Made by a program: the position numbers and the translations under genes | In this document: positions 8,609 through 17,137 of the stretch, one piece after another | Numbering within the stretch: the stretch's first letter is position 1 | Layout of the letters: every line of letters begins with the position of its first letter | Assembly: GCA_016716385.1 (NCBI GenBank) | Contig: JADJWL010000026.1 | Location: forward strand, 124,001 to 188,000 | Source of the DNA: Bryobacterales bacterium | GTDB taxonomy: Bacteria > Acidobacteriota > Terriglobia > Bryobacterales > Bryobacteraceae | Length of the DNA: 64,000 nt | Reading direction: 5' to 3' | Notes under the pieces: model-generated | What the model was told of the DNA's origin: nothing | The model's input: the letters and a program-made list of their open reading frames with translations, nothing else | The model's database searches: none

Positions 8609-9715
8609 TCATTGGTGGTTCCAGCGCGGCGGTAGCAATTCCCGGATTTCTTTCAGCAGTGCGGCGGCCAGCGAAACCACCAGCGGACCCAGAAGGATCC
8701 CCATCACGCCAAAGGCGTAGACCCCGCCAATTGCCGCCAGCGCAATGACCACCGGGTGCTGTTTATCGCGAGCACCCACCACCGCGGCGCGGATCACGTT
8801 GTCCGCGGATCCGACGATGAGGGCGCACCAGAGGCCGAGAAACAGCGCTGTCCAATAGGAGCCCTTGAAGACAAAGCCGACTACGACGGGAACCCAGACC
8901 AGCGGACTGCCCACGACCGGAACGATGGATGCCAGCCCCCCAATCGTGCCCCAGAGCGCGGGAGACCGGACGCCGGCAACCCAGAATCCCAGGCCGAGCA
9001 ACAGGCCTTGGCCCACCATGACAGCGATCACGGCGTTCACGTTCGCTATTACCGAGTCATACATCGTTCTGACGAGGCTGGTGGAGGTTCGCGTGTCCAG
9101 TGGGATCAGGACGACCAACCGCTCAATCCAGTCGCTGCCGTGCCGGAGTACGAAGTAAAGAAAGATGGTCGTGAGCAGGCCCGTGATCAACGCGGACGTC
9201 AAGCCACCCGCCGCGGCGCTAAGATTATTGAGCACGTAACCTGTAGCCGCCCCCATGCCGTCAAGAAGTTCCTTCCGAATCGCTTCATTGTCGAGAGGCA
9301 GGAGGATCGCCATTGTCGCGACAACCTTATCGACGGTGTGGGCCACAAGAGCCGGCCAGCCGCCTTCCGCCAGAGAGTGCTGGCTCAGTTCGTGGTAGAC
9401 GGCAGTCAGTTCGCGAGTCAATGCGAAGCCGGCAACTGCGACGATTGTTCCCACGAGAAGCGTGGCGAGGATGGTGGTGACGAATGTGGCGAATCCGGGC
9501 CGATGGATTCTCCGGATCATCCACTGGTTGGCCGGGTTGACGACAATGGCCAGGATCGAAGCCAGGATGAGCGGGGTGAGAAAGGGCCAGGCAATCCGCA
9601 ACAGGTTCGGAAGGAGCAACGAGAGCAAAATCGCAAGGAAGATCAAGGGCGTCCGGGCCGCCATCCGGGATGGTGCATTCGTTAGGTTCGGTCGAGGTTC
9701 ATCCGGTTGCTGCAT
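8609..9715 (-). CDS. AI-2E family transporter (PerM/YhhT-type membrane protein)
   Basis: This 368-residue polytopic protein has the AI-2E/PerM layout: a pair of N-terminal helices (LIFLAILLSLLLPNLLRIAWPF, then ASILAIVVNPANQWM), a long soluble segment, and a C-terminal bundle with GVMGILLGPLVVSLAAALL. Members export varied small molecules or act as Na+/H+ antiporters; only TqsA has been linked to autoinducer-2. The substrate here is unknown. The start at 9715 (MQQPDEPRPN) was chosen because the 63 extra residues of the longer frame look non-coding. Another possible start is at 9664 (MAARTPL). The gene converges on the atp operon. Confidence 0.82.
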   Translation of the reverse strand: MQQPDEPRPNLTNAPSRMAARTPLIFLAILLSLLLPNLLRIAWPFLTPLILASILAIVVNPANQWMIRRIHRPGFATFVTTILATLLVGTIVAVAGFALTRELTAVYHELSQHSLAEGGWPALVAHTVDKVVATMAILLPLDNEAIRKELLDGMGAATGYVLNNLSAAAGGLTSALITGLLTTIFLYFVLRHGSDWIERLVVLIPLDTRTSTSLVRTMYDSVIANVNAVIAVMVGQGLLLGLGFWVAGVRSPALWGTIGGLASIVPVVGSPLVWVPVVVGFVFKGSYWTALFLGLWCALIVGSADNVIRAAVVGARDKQHPVVIALAAIGGVYAFGVMGILLGPLVVSLAAALLKEIRELLPPRWNHQ

Positions 9716-10049
9716 ACAAGGTGTCAGGGGAGCGCACAAATGAGCAGATGCCGATTCAGCCGCTTCTTCGCAATGTCTGCAGCACGAAGCCCACGGCAAA
9801 GCCTCGAGACGTTTCGGGCTGTCGGAGGCGAGGCACAACCACGTGGACTCATGGCCGACATTGCGAATCGCCAAGTCCCGGTCCGAAGCGAACTGAATCC
9901 TCATCCATGAGGTTCGCGCTCTTCTCGAGCATCAGGACGAGTCAGTTAGTCTCTCTCCGCTCAAGGGCTCCCCGAACCCCATCATGGCTGAATTCGAGTG
10001 GCGTGAGCAATCAGTTCCGAAGCCGCATCGGAACGGGACTCCGAGGCAA
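9716..10049. other. Intergenic region with no gene recognised
   Basis: These 334 bases lie between the AI-2E gene start and the 3' end of the BON lipoprotein gene, both on the minus strand. Open frames here are short or extend neighbouring frames, and none shows a protein family. The segment should hold the promoter of the AI-2E gene and any terminator of the BON gene. I could not single out a convincing -35/-10 pair or hairpin. Confidence 0.5.
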
Positions 10050-10592
10050 CTACATTATCGTACTGGCCTTCTGATTCCTCACCTGCAACTGGTTTACAAC
10101 CTGTTGCACATTCGGAACCAGGGACGCAATTTCCGAGGCACGATCTCGCTTGGCCTGAGTATCGACTTCGCCTGTCAGAGTGACCACGTGGTTCTTCACG
10201 GAGTATTTCACGCTGTCGTGAAGTTCATTCCGAATGAGAGCCGCATTCAGGTTGCTCTCGATGCCTTCATCCAGATCCGAATTCACCCTTTTGTCGTCGA
10301 GCACACTTCCCGGCCTGACAACGGCTATCTGGTTCGATACAACCTGGGATCCGGCGAAGGACTGCGCCAGGGCTCCGGCGTGCGCCTTGTCCTTGTCATC
10401 CGCGACGTTGCCGCGCAGAGTCACGACACCCTTGTCACGATCCTGACTGACCATGACGTCGGTGAGGCCGGCCTGATCAAGCGAACTGCGGATACTGTTT
10501 GCAACATCGGCTGACTTTGTGGACGCCGTTGAGCAACCAGCCACGGTTCCAAGAACCAAGGCCGCCAGCAAGTACAGGTACTGTTTGAGCAT
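10050..10592 (-). CDS. Lipoprotein with two BON domains (OsmY-like)
   Basis: This 180-residue exported protein starts MLKQYLYLLAALVLGTVAGCSTAS; the lipobox VAGC places it as a lipoprotein. Two BON domains follow, near residues 30-95 and 105-170. Each contains an alternating-hydrophobic strand and a conserved Gly: VVTLRGNV and VVTLTGEV. BON proteins such as OsmY and BON-domain adhesion proteins bind phospholipid and help envelope stability under osmotic stress. The ATG at 10592 has AAGGGG about nine bases upstream. The frame is open much further upstream, but that part has no signal peptide and reads as noise. The gene is divergent from the FecR-like gene. Confidence 0.85.
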   Translation of the reverse strand: MLKQYLYLLAALVLGTVAGCSTASTKSADVANSIRSSLDQAGLTDVMVSQDRDKGVVTLRGNVADDKDKAHAGALAQSFAGSQVVSNQIAVVRPGSVLDDKRVNSDLDEGIESNLNAALIRNELHDSVKYSVKNHVVTLTGEVDTQAKRDRASEIASLVPNVQQVVNQLQVRNQKASTIM

Positions 10593-10913
10593 TTTCGTAA
10601 TCCCCTTTCGAAAGGACATCGGACGTGACTCAGAAGGGCACGGGAGGCACCAAACCCGCCTCGCGTCCCGATCCCCTGTCGATTGACCAGACACGGGCTG
10701 AAATCGTGGACCGCCAAGACTGGCCAACTTGTAACGGCATCTGGTCAGCTGACCGGATTTGGCCGTTGCCAGGGACCAGCGCGGCCAGCTTTCCGGCTGC
10801 GCCGGCAGGGCTCGGCCGCTCTCCGTTGGGCGTTGGCACGCTATTTCGCGTCTCTGCATCGATGGCACGACGTGTGCTGGGCAGTGGATCAAGCCCTTCA
10901 CGAACTCAAACGC
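10593..10913. other. Divergent intergenic region between BON lipoprotein and FecR-like gene
   Basis: This 321-base gap separates two divergently transcribed envelope genes and must carry both promoters. The overlapping open frames (for example 10625-11242) lack any family pattern and were not called. No obvious palindromic operator or riboswitch was seen. Confidence 0.5.
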
Positions 10914-11438
10914 ATGAGCAGCAATCACAAGTCCCGTGGGAGAGGTCGAAAGAAGCTCTTGCCGATAGCGATGGCTCTGGGGGCTGCCGTGAGCGGCGGC
11001 GTGCCGGGAGTTCCGGATCACGCCCACGAACCGAGCCGAGGCTATACGGTAGCGAGAGTCATTGCCGTTTCCGGACCAGCCCTGGTCTTTCTGGACGGGC
11101 GCTCCCGCAGGGTAGCCGCAGGAGAGGATGTTGGCGCGAACGAAGTCGTCTTCACGTGCGCGCACTCCATGGCTGTGGTCACAACGCCGGATGGAGGCAG
11201 GTTCAACATCTATCCGGGATCGCGGGCTACGTTGCGCGATGACCGGTGGGTCTGGCTGAGTCGAACGGATCGATGGCTTCGGGCGATCCGGGCACGCGTC
11301 CACAGCTTTGGAGGACCGGTGCCGTCCATGCGCCTCACGCTCCCTACCATCGTCTTGGGCGTGCGTGCGGCCAATGTGGGAGTCAGTTCGAGAACCTCGA
11401 CGTCAGCGCACGCGCCAATCGGCGAAGGAGAACTCTAA
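10914..11438 (+). CDS. FecR-like domain envelope protein
   Basis: This 174-residue protein has a basic N-terminus and a hydrophobic stretch (KKLLPIAMALGAAVSGG), which may be a signal or an anchor. A FecR-type beta-rich domain follows: VARVIAVSGPALVFLDGRSRRVAAGEDV, then VVTTPDGGRFNIYPGSRATL. In classical FecR that domain sits in the periplasm and relays a TonB signal to a sigma factor. Many stand-alone FecR domains in acidobacteria have no such partner, and none is nearby, so the role is open. The ATG at 10914 was preferred to a longer frame because the signal-like segment begins there. Confidence 0.6.
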   Translation: MSSNHKSRGRGRKKLLPIAMALGAAVSGGVPGVPDHAHEPSRGYTVARVIAVSGPALVFLDGRSRRVAAGEDVGANEVVFTCAHSMAVVTTPDGGRFNIYPGSRATLRDDRWVWLSRTDRWLRAIRARVHSFGGPVPSMRLTLPTIVLGVRAANVGVSSRTSTSAHAPIGEGEL

Positions 11439-11960
11439 TGCCATACGTCCCTTGCCGGCACCCGGCACGCCCGCGTCCGACTTGCCCGTCAGCGGTCTCG
11501 CTCTGATCTTTAGGAGCCGTCCAGAATGTGTCAACGATTGTGAGACACCTTTCCGAATACATGAGTGAATTTCGCCTTGTTCCGGCGAACCGCTTCGGCG
11601 CCAACGCTCCGGCCGGCAATTCCGCGCACCGGCTCTCCGAAGGCCCGCGCACCCTGCGAGCCGAGCTGGCGTGGACGGCTCACAACCTCGGGCTGACCGT
11701 GGCCACGCCGTCGGTGGTTCTTTCATCCGGCCATCTTCAGCACCGCGCCGCCGCAGGTGCGTCCCACGTCGTCCGGGTGGGCGGCCCCGGCGCCCGGCTC
11801 GGTGATCCTCCGCGGGGCGATGCGGTAACGTCCATCCGGACCCCAACGCAACCGCTTCGATCCCGCGGCCGGTGGCCCGGCAATCCACTGATTCTGAAGA
11901 ACCTCGCACCCCAGCCAGGCCGGCCGCGCCACACCCGCCCCCCACACGCTGATCCACCCG

Positions 11961-11984
11961 CCATGCGATCCTGGAAATGCAAGG
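11961..11984 (+). repeat. Direct repeat copy A (24 bp)
   Basis: The segment starts CCATGCGATCCTGG and matches a second copy at 12146-12169 in 22 of 24 bases. Similarity runs a few bases further upstream, where both copies are preceded by TCCACCC. The copies are 185 bases apart in the same orientation, just before the terminase-like cassette. They may mark an element end or a duplicated regulatory site. Confidence 0.6.
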
Positions 11985-12145
11985 CCGCGCCTCGCCCGCC
12001 GGCCCCATCCCGGCGCAAAAAAATTCCGCGCATCCGAACCCATTTCGTCCGAATCACCCCGACGCCGTCACACCGATTCCAAAAGTTTTAACCCCAACAA
12101 AACACGCTGTCGCCCCCACCGCCTGCGTCCCATTCGCTTCCACCC

Positions 12146-12169
12146 CCATGCGATCCTGCAAATGAAAGG
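12146..12169 (+). repeat. Direct repeat copy B (24 bp)
   Basis: This is the second copy of the repeat at 11961-11984, starting CCATGCGATCCTGC, with two substitutions. It ends 11 bases before the short remnant ORF that begins the cassette, so it could lie in that cassette's leader. Confidence 0.6.
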
Positions 12170-12180
12170 ACACTCCGCGC

Positions 12181-12261
12181 ATGGCCACGGAAAAACAAAT
12201 CGCCGCCAATCGCAAAACCACCGGTCCGGAATTCCAGGAGCTCCGCCATGCAGCACTGTGA
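12181..12261 (+). pseudogene. Short remnant of a KQIAANR...STGP-type acidobacterial protein
   Basis: The frame encodes 26 residues starting MATEKQIAANRKTTGPEF. That resembles the first residues of a protein family abundant in acidobacteria and planctomycetes (pattern EKQIxANRxNAxKSTGPxTxEGK...NAxxHGL). Here the match stops after TTGP, and the frame ends 8 residues later, overlapping the next start. It is probably a truncated leftover of such a gene, or a tiny leader ORF coupled to the next gene. The family match is from memory. Confidence 0.45.
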
Positions 12262-12616
12262 AATCTGCTGTCATCCCGAGCGCGCCGCCATCGAAGCCGC
12301 CATCCGCGCCGGCGCCCCCTGGCAGGACCTCGCCGCCCGCTGGAACCTCTGCCCCGTCGGCTTGGCCTGGCACGCCTTTGCCCACCTCCGTGGCTACGAC
12401 CCGGCCAAACCCAGCGCCCCCCTTCCGCCCCTCGTCGAGCCAGAAACCCCAGCCACACCCAAAGTGAATCCCCAGGAAGACGCCTATTGGCGCGCCGTCC
12501 AGCAGGCCATGGCCCGCGCTCTCAAGCCCTTTCCCGCCGCCTTCGACGCCATCCGCGAAGCCCTCATCGCCCTCGACCCTGCCCTCTTCGAAGAGCCCGC
12601 GCCTGCCGGCGGATGA
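12248..12616 (+). CDS. Small Cys-motif/HTH-like protein of the terminase cassette
   Basis: This 122-residue protein begins MQHCEICCHPERAAIEAAI. The CxxCCHPxR start is followed by an HTH-like segment (AGAPWQDLAARWNLCPVGLAWHAFAHL). That is the layout of small zinc-ribbon/HTH proteins of the form C.IC.HP.R..ID..L..G.s.r.iA..fg.s..al.rH. A Pro-rich linker and a C-terminal helical part follow. By position it could be a terminase small-subunit analogue that binds DNA for the ATPase encoded next, which is inference. The stop overlaps the next ATG (ATGA), so the two proteins are made together. Third codon positions are strongly biased to C. Confidence 0.55.
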   Translation: MQHCEICCHPERAAIEAAIRAGAPWQDLAARWNLCPVGLAWHAFAHLRGYDPAKPSAPLPPLVEPETPATPKVNPQEDAYWRAVQQAMARALKPFPAAFDAIREALIALDPALFEEPAPAGG

Positions 12617-13371
12617 TCGCCATGCCGTCCTCTCTCCTCAAACTCTGGGTCGACGCGGACGAGTTCGCCCGCCACACCCTCAACTTCACCCCGGACCCCG
12701 TCCAGGCCGAAATCCTCCGCTCCACCTCGCGCCGCATTCTCCTGAATTGCTGCCGCCAGTGGGGCAAGTCCACCGTCACCGCCGCCCTCATTGCCCACCG
12801 CCTCGTCCACGGCGACCCCGATACCCTCGTCGTCGCCGCCGCGCCCGCCCTCCGCCAGTCCGCCGAACTCCTTCACAAGACCGCCGCCTTCCTCCGCCTG
12901 TGCGACATCCGCCCCCGCGGCGACGGCAGGAGCCAAACCTCACTCCTCCTCCCCAACGGCGCCCGCATGGTCGCGCTCCCCGGCCGCGACGCCACCATCC
13001 GCGGCTTCTCCGCCGTCAGCCTCCTCGTCTTCGATGAAGCCGCCCGCGTCCCCGACGAAACCTACTTCGCCCTCCGCCCCATGATCGCCGCCAACTCGAA
13101 CGCCGCCATCTTCGCCATCTCCACGCCCCACGGCCAGACCGGCTTCTTCTATGACGCCTGGATCAACGGCTGCTCCACCTGGACCCGCTGGCAGGTCACC
13201 GCTCCCGAATGCCCCCGCATCGGCCCCGAATTCCTCGAAGAGGAACGCCACAACCTCACCGACATCTGGTTCCGCCAGGAGTACATGTGCGAGTTCCTCC
13301 AGTCCCAGGACTGCGTCTTCCCGGCCGACCTGGTCGACGCCGCACTCTTCGGGAGCGAGGACATGCCATGA
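12613..13371 (+). CDS. Terminase large-subunit-like ATPase, nuclease domain missing
   Basis: This 252-residue protein has the ATPase core of phage terminase large subunits: Walker A CRQWGKST (residues 47-54), Walker B LLVFDEAA (137-144) and the coupling motif FAISTPHGQTGFFYDAW. TerL proteins are usually 400-600 residues and carry a C-terminal RNase H-like nuclease. Here the protein stops just after WFRQEYMCEF and VFPADLVDAALFG, where that domain should begin. No portal, capsid or tail gene is nearby. Either this is a truncated prophage remnant or an ATPase-only element with its own role. The ATG overlaps the previous stop. Confidence 0.72.
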   Translation: MIAMPSSLLKLWVDADEFARHTLNFTPDPVQAEILRSTSRRILLNCCRQWGKSTVTAALIAHRLVHGDPDTLVVAAAPALRQSAELLHKTAAFLRLCDIRPRGDGRSQTSLLLPNGARMVALPGRDATIRGFSAVSLLVFDEAARVPDETYFALRPMIAANSNAAIFAISTPHGQTGFFYDAWINGCSTWTRWQVTAPECPRIGPEFLEEERHNLTDIWFRQEYMCEFLQSQDCVFPADLVDAALFGSEDMP

Positions 13372-13400
13372 ATCCTGCCTCCTGGCGCGTGCCGGAAGGT

Positions 13401-13435
13401 CCGCCCCCGGCGAGGTGTTCCTGCCTCGCGGGCGG
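13401..13435 (+). terminator. Stem-loop after the terminase-like gene
   Basis: GCGAGG (13410-13415) and CCTCGC (13424-13429) pair around an 8-base loop. The helix is continued by CCGCCC (13401-13406) and GGGCGG (13430-13435) across a 3-base bulge. It lies 30 bases after the terminase-like stop. No T-run follows, so it is a weak intrinsic terminator at best, though it could mark the end of the cassette transcript. Confidence 0.4.
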
Positions 13436-13482
13436 CCGGCATTGAACGCGCGCCGCTGTCACTGCATAATAAGAAGATTCGT

Positions 13483-15645
13483 ATGCGTATTGCCGCCCGG
13501 CTGCTGATGGTCGCCGCACTCCCGCTGTTGCTGGCTGCCTGGCCCGATAGCGAAAAGGACGTTTCTTCCGTGCTCAACCGGCGCTCGTTCTGGGCGTTTC
13601 AACCGGTCGAGCGCGCCGAGGTCCCCGCGTTCTCTGACGCGTGGGTTCGCAATCCCGTCGATGCCTTCATCCTCGAAGCACTTCGCGCCAAAGGGCTGAC
13701 CCCTTCCGATCCCCTTGACCGCGCCAGACTGATGCGCCGCGTGACGCTGGACCTGACCGGTCTTCCGCCCGATCCTGCTGCCGTGCAGGCCTTCATGCGC
13801 GATACATCCCCCGATGCCTACGAACGGCTGGTGGAGCGCTTGCTGGCCTCTCCGGCCTATGGCGAACGCTGGGCGCTGCGCTGGCTCGATGTGGTCCGCT
13901 ACGCGGATACCAATGGCTTCGAAGGCGACCGGGACCGGGTCCATGCCTGGCGCTATCGCGACTACGTCGCGCGCTCGTTCAATCAGGACAAGCCGTACGA
14001 CCGGTTTGTGAAGGAACAGGTCGCCGGCGACGAGATCTATTCCGGCGACCGCGATGCGCTGATCGCTACCGGTTTCCACCGTGCGGGTCCGGAGCACATC
14101 GTCGGCGGCATGGTGGACAAAGAGGAACAGCGGCAGGAAGTGCTCACCGAGATGGCCGCCGGCGTCGGCAACGTGTTCCTCGGCCTGACCGTCGGGTGCG
14201 CCCGCTGCCACAACCACAAGTTCGACCCCATCCTGCAATCGGACTACTACCGGATCCAGGCGATCTTTGCCGCCACCGAGGGCAGGAACGTCGACATCGC
14301 GACACCCGAGGAAAAGACCGCGCACAAGCTCGCCGAGGAGGAACACAAGGCCCGCCTGGCGCCGGTCAAGGCGCAGATCGACGAGATCGAAAAGCCCTTC
14401 CGCGAACGGCTCGAAGCCGCCAAGCGCGCCCTCCTCGCACCGCACTACGCCGCCGTTCTCGAGGTCCCCAAAGACCGGCGCGACGAAGAACAGAAGCGCC
14501 TCGCCAAGGAAGCCGAGTCGCAGATCCGGGTGCCCTGGAACGAACTGGTCGACGCGCTCCCCCAGGATCAGCGCGAACGGCGCGCCGCGCTGCGCCGGCA
14601 AATGCACGAGATCGAGTTGCACCGGCCGGCGCCTCTCCCCGCGGTGTACGCTGCCGTCAACTCCGGCGCCGCGCATCCGACACACGTGTTGAAGATTGGT
14701 GATTTCAAGCACAAGCTCGGCGAAGTCGGACCGGGTGTGCCGATCGTCGTTGCGGCCGGCTTCCGGATTCCCGAAGAAGCCACCGGACGGCGGTCCGCGC
14801 TGGCGGAGTGGCTGACGGATCCCGATCATCCGCTCACCGCGCGCGTCATGGTGAACCGGATCTGGCAGTTCCGCATGGGCGCCGGGATCGTCGGGACGCC
14901 GAACGATTTCGGCCGTCTAGGCGAGCGCCCCAGCAACCGCAAACTGCTCGACTGGCTTGCCGCCGAGTTCGTCGCCCGCAACTGGAGCGTCAAGGAGATC
15001 GATCGCCTGATCGTCCTCTCGTCCACCTACCGCCAGAGCGCGGCCGAAGACGCCGCAAAGGCGAAGATCGATCCGGCGAACAGGCTCTACTGGCGCATGA
15101 ACCGCAAGCGCATGGAGGCGGAAACGTTGCGCGACTCCGTGCTCGCGGTATCCGGCTCTCTGAATCCGAAGATCGGCGGTCCTCCGGTGCGCGTTCCGAT
15201 CGAGCCGGAGATCTACGACCTGCTCTTCACCGAAGGCGAGCCGGACAACCTCTGGCCGGTCACACCCGACACAAGCGAGCACAAACGGCGCAGCATCTAT
15301 TTGCTGAACAAGCGCAGCGTGCGCCTGCCCATGCTCGCCGCTTTCGATCAGCCCGACACAATCACCTCCTGCGCGCAGCGCAACGTGAGCACCCACCCGC
15401 TGCAGGCCCTGGCTTTGTTCAATTCCAGCTTCGCGCACGACGAGGCCCAGGCATTCGCGCGGCGTCTTGAAACCGCTTGCGGGGCTGACCGCGACTGCGC
15501 CGTCCGGCAGGCGTTCTGGCTGGCCCTGGGACGCGGCGCGACCGAACAGGAGTTGACGCTCACCGCGGACTTCCTCCGCCAATCGCCGTTGTCCGATTTC
15601 ACCCTAGCGCTGCTGAACCGCCATGAGTTCGTCTATGTTCCCTGA
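13483..15645 (+). CDS. DUF1549/DUF1553 exported protein
   Basis: This 720-residue protein has a signal peptide (MRIAARLLMVAALPLLLAA), then DUF1549 with RRVTLDLTGLPP and YGERWALRWLDVVRYADTNG, a haem-like CARCHNHKFDP motif near residues 243-253, a charged helical insert, and DUF1553 in the C-terminal half (NRIWQFRMGAGIVGTPNDFG, LSSTYRQSA). Such proteins are widespread in planctomycetes and acidobacteria, paired with DUF1501 proteins, and are suspected to take part in polymer or sulfated-sugar breakdown. The N-terminal cytochrome c domain often found in this family is absent. Its last 23 bases overlap the DUF1501 gene, so the two form an operon. Confidence 0.88.
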   Translation: MRIAARLLMVAALPLLLAAWPDSEKDVSSVLNRRSFWAFQPVERAEVPAFSDAWVRNPVDAFILEALRAKGLTPSDPLDRARLMRRVTLDLTGLPPDPAAVQAFMRDTSPDAYERLVERLLASPAYGERWALRWLDVVRYADTNGFEGDRDRVHAWRYRDYVARSFNQDKPYDRFVKEQVAGDEIYSGDRDALIATGFHRAGPEHIVGGMVDKEEQRQEVLTEMAAGVGNVFLGLTVGCARCHNHKFDPILQSDYYRIQAIFAATEGRNVDIATPEEKTAHKLAEEEHKARLAPVKAQIDEIEKPFRERLEAAKRALLAPHYAAVLEVPKDRRDEEQKRLAKEAESQIRVPWNELVDALPQDQRERRAALRRQMHEIELHRPAPLPAVYAAVNSGAAHPTHVLKIGDFKHKLGEVGPGVPIVVAAGFRIPEEATGRRSALAEWLTDPDHPLTARVMVNRIWQFRMGAGIVGTPNDFGRLGERPSNRKLLDWLAAEFVARNWSVKEIDRLIVLSSTYRQSAAEDAAKAKIDPANRLYWRMNRKRMEAETLRDSVLAVSGSLNPKIGGPPVRVPIEPEIYDLLFTEGEPDNLWPVTPDTSEHKRRSIYLLNKRSVRLPMLAAFDQPDTITSCAQRNVSTHPLQALALFNSSFAHDEAQAFARRLETACGADRDCAVRQAFWLALGRGATEQELTLTADFLRQSPLSDFTLALLNRHEFVYVP

Positions 15646-17053
15646 CCACCTGCGCCCTGTCCTCTCCCGCCGGGACCTGCTGCTGCGCGCCGCCAACGGC
15701 TTCGGCGGCATCGCGCTCGCGTCGCTTCTGCCCGCGCCCGCTGCCGCGCGCGTGAATCCGCTGGCGCCGAAGAAGCCGCACTTCGAGGCCAGGGCGAAGT
15801 CGGTGATCTTCATCTTCAATGTCGGCGGCCCCAGTCACATCGATACCTTCGATCCGAAGCCGCTCCTGGCCAAGCACCAGGGCCAGCGCCTGCCGGACAG
15901 CTTCGGACAGGTCAACGGCCAGTTCACCGACGGCAAGACGCCGATCCTGGCCTGCCCGTGGGAATTCAGCCGCCACGGCGAGTGCGGGATGGATGTGTCG
16001 ACGCTGTTTCCCCACCTGGCGAAGCGCGTCGATGATATCTGCTTCGTGCGGTCGTTCTATACCGAAAGCGTCGTCCACGCCCCGGCCATGTATCAGGTGC
16101 ATACCGGGCGCATCCTCATGGGCTACCCGAGCATGGGGTCGTGGGTGACCTACGGGTTAGGCAGCGAAAGCGAAAACCTGCCGGCGTATGTCGTGATGCC
16201 GCAGCCCGAAGGGACGCCCGAAGGCGGTACCCCTTGCTGGGGCGCCGGATTCCTCCCCGCCGTCCATCAGGGGACCGTGTTCCGCCCCGGTCCGCGTCCG
16301 ATCGTCCACCTCGAACCGCCCGCCGGCATGACGCCGGAGCGCCAGCGCAAGGCCCTCGACCTGCTCCAGAAGATGAACGAACTGGACACGCCCGAGGGAG
16401 ATTCCGAACTCGCTGCGCGGATCAGTTCCTATGAACTGGCGTACCGCATGCAGAGCCACGCTCCCGAAGCCGTCGACCTGTCGCGCGAAAGCGAGGCCAC
16501 GCGCCGCATGTACGGCGTCGAGCAGCCGCATACGGCCGACTTCGGATCGCGCTGCCTGCTCGCCCGCCGTCTGGTCGAGCGTGGTGTCCGCTTCGTGCAG
16601 CTCTATTCCGGTGGCGGGCCGCTGATCACGCAGTGGGATGCCCACAAGGACCTGGTCGGCAACCACGAGAAGATGGCCGGGCATACCGACCAGCCCATCG
16701 CCGCTCTCCTGACCGACCTCAAACAGCGCGGATTGCTGGATTCCACCCTCATCGTCTGGGGTAGCGAGTTCGGACGCCTGCCGATGTCCGAGAGCGGAAC
16801 GGGCCGCGATCACAACCCGCACGGATTCACGATGTGGTTCGCCGGCGGCGGCGTCAAGGGCGGACAGGTCATCGGCGCCACCGACGAGTTCGGGCTCCGC
16901 GCGATCGGCGACCGCTACCATATGCGCGACTTCCACGCGACCCTGCTCCACCTTCTCGGCCTCGACCAGAACCGGCTTTGGGTTCTGCACAACGGCCGGC
17001 ACGAGAAGCTCACCGATTTCGGCGGCAACGTCATCCGGCAGGTTTTGGCGTAA
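15623..17053 (+). CDS. DUF1501 (sulfatase-like fold) Tat-exported protein
   Basis: This 476-residue protein carries a twin-arginine signal (LSRRDLLLRAANGFGG) followed by SVIFIFNVGGPSHIDTFDPKP and, near the end, the family signature GSEFGRLPMS.....GRDHNPHGF and FAGGGVKGGQVIGATDEFG. DUF1501 belongs to the alkaline phosphatase/sulfatase superfamily; the substrate is unknown. It overlaps the DUF1549/1553 gene by 23 bases, the usual genomic partner. Tat export suggests that it folds or binds metal in the cytoplasm before export. Confidence 0.9.
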   Translation: MSSSMFPDHLRPVLSRRDLLLRAANGFGGIALASLLPAPAAARVNPLAPKKPHFEARAKSVIFIFNVGGPSHIDTFDPKPLLAKHQGQRLPDSFGQVNGQFTDGKTPILACPWEFSRHGECGMDVSTLFPHLAKRVDDICFVRSFYTESVVHAPAMYQVHTGRILMGYPSMGSWVTYGLGSESENLPAYVVMPQPEGTPEGGTPCWGAGFLPAVHQGTVFRPGPRPIVHLEPPAGMTPERQRKALDLLQKMNELDTPEGDSELAARISSYELAYRMQSHAPEAVDLSRESEATRRMYGVEQPHTADFGSRCLLARRLVERGVRFVQLYSGGGPLITQWDAHKDLVGNHEKMAGHTDQPIAALLTDLKQRGLLDSTLIVWGSEFGRLPMSESGTGRDHNPHGFTMWFAGGGVKGGQVIGATDEFGLRAIGDRYHMRDFHATLLHLLGLDQNRLWVLHNGRHEKLTDFGGNVIRQVLA

Positions 17054-17065
17054 AGGGGATTTCGC

Positions 17066-17120
17066 CGAGGCTTCCGGCTGGCCTGTACCGGGCGAGGGAG
17101 GGGGCCGGCCGGAAACCTCG
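17066..17120. terminator. Long stem-loop between convergent genes
   Basis: An 18-base arm at 17066-17083 pairs with 17103-17120 with only two mismatches around a 19-base loop. It begins 13 bases after the DUF1501 stop and ends 17 bases before the stop of the convergent glycosyltransferase gene, so it could end transcription from both sides. There is no clear T-run on the plus strand. Confidence 0.5.
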
Positions 17121-17137
17121 AAGTCCTCGTGAACCTT

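Larger units (their letters stand above)
11439..12180. other. Non-coding flank of the accessory island
   Basis: These 742 bases contain several medium-length open frames on both strands, but none has a recognisable domain, signal peptide or ribosome binding site. From about 11700 on, the plus strand becomes markedly C-rich, like the terminase-like cassette that follows. Two copies of a 24-base repeat (11961 and 12146) lie here. The stretch is best read as the decayed or regulatory flank of a mobile cassette. Confidence 0.45.

Noticed and set aside
11528..12091. 187-codon plus-strand open frame in the accessory island
   Set aside because: No ribosome binding site, no domain and skewed composition; overlapping frames on the other strand look equally open.
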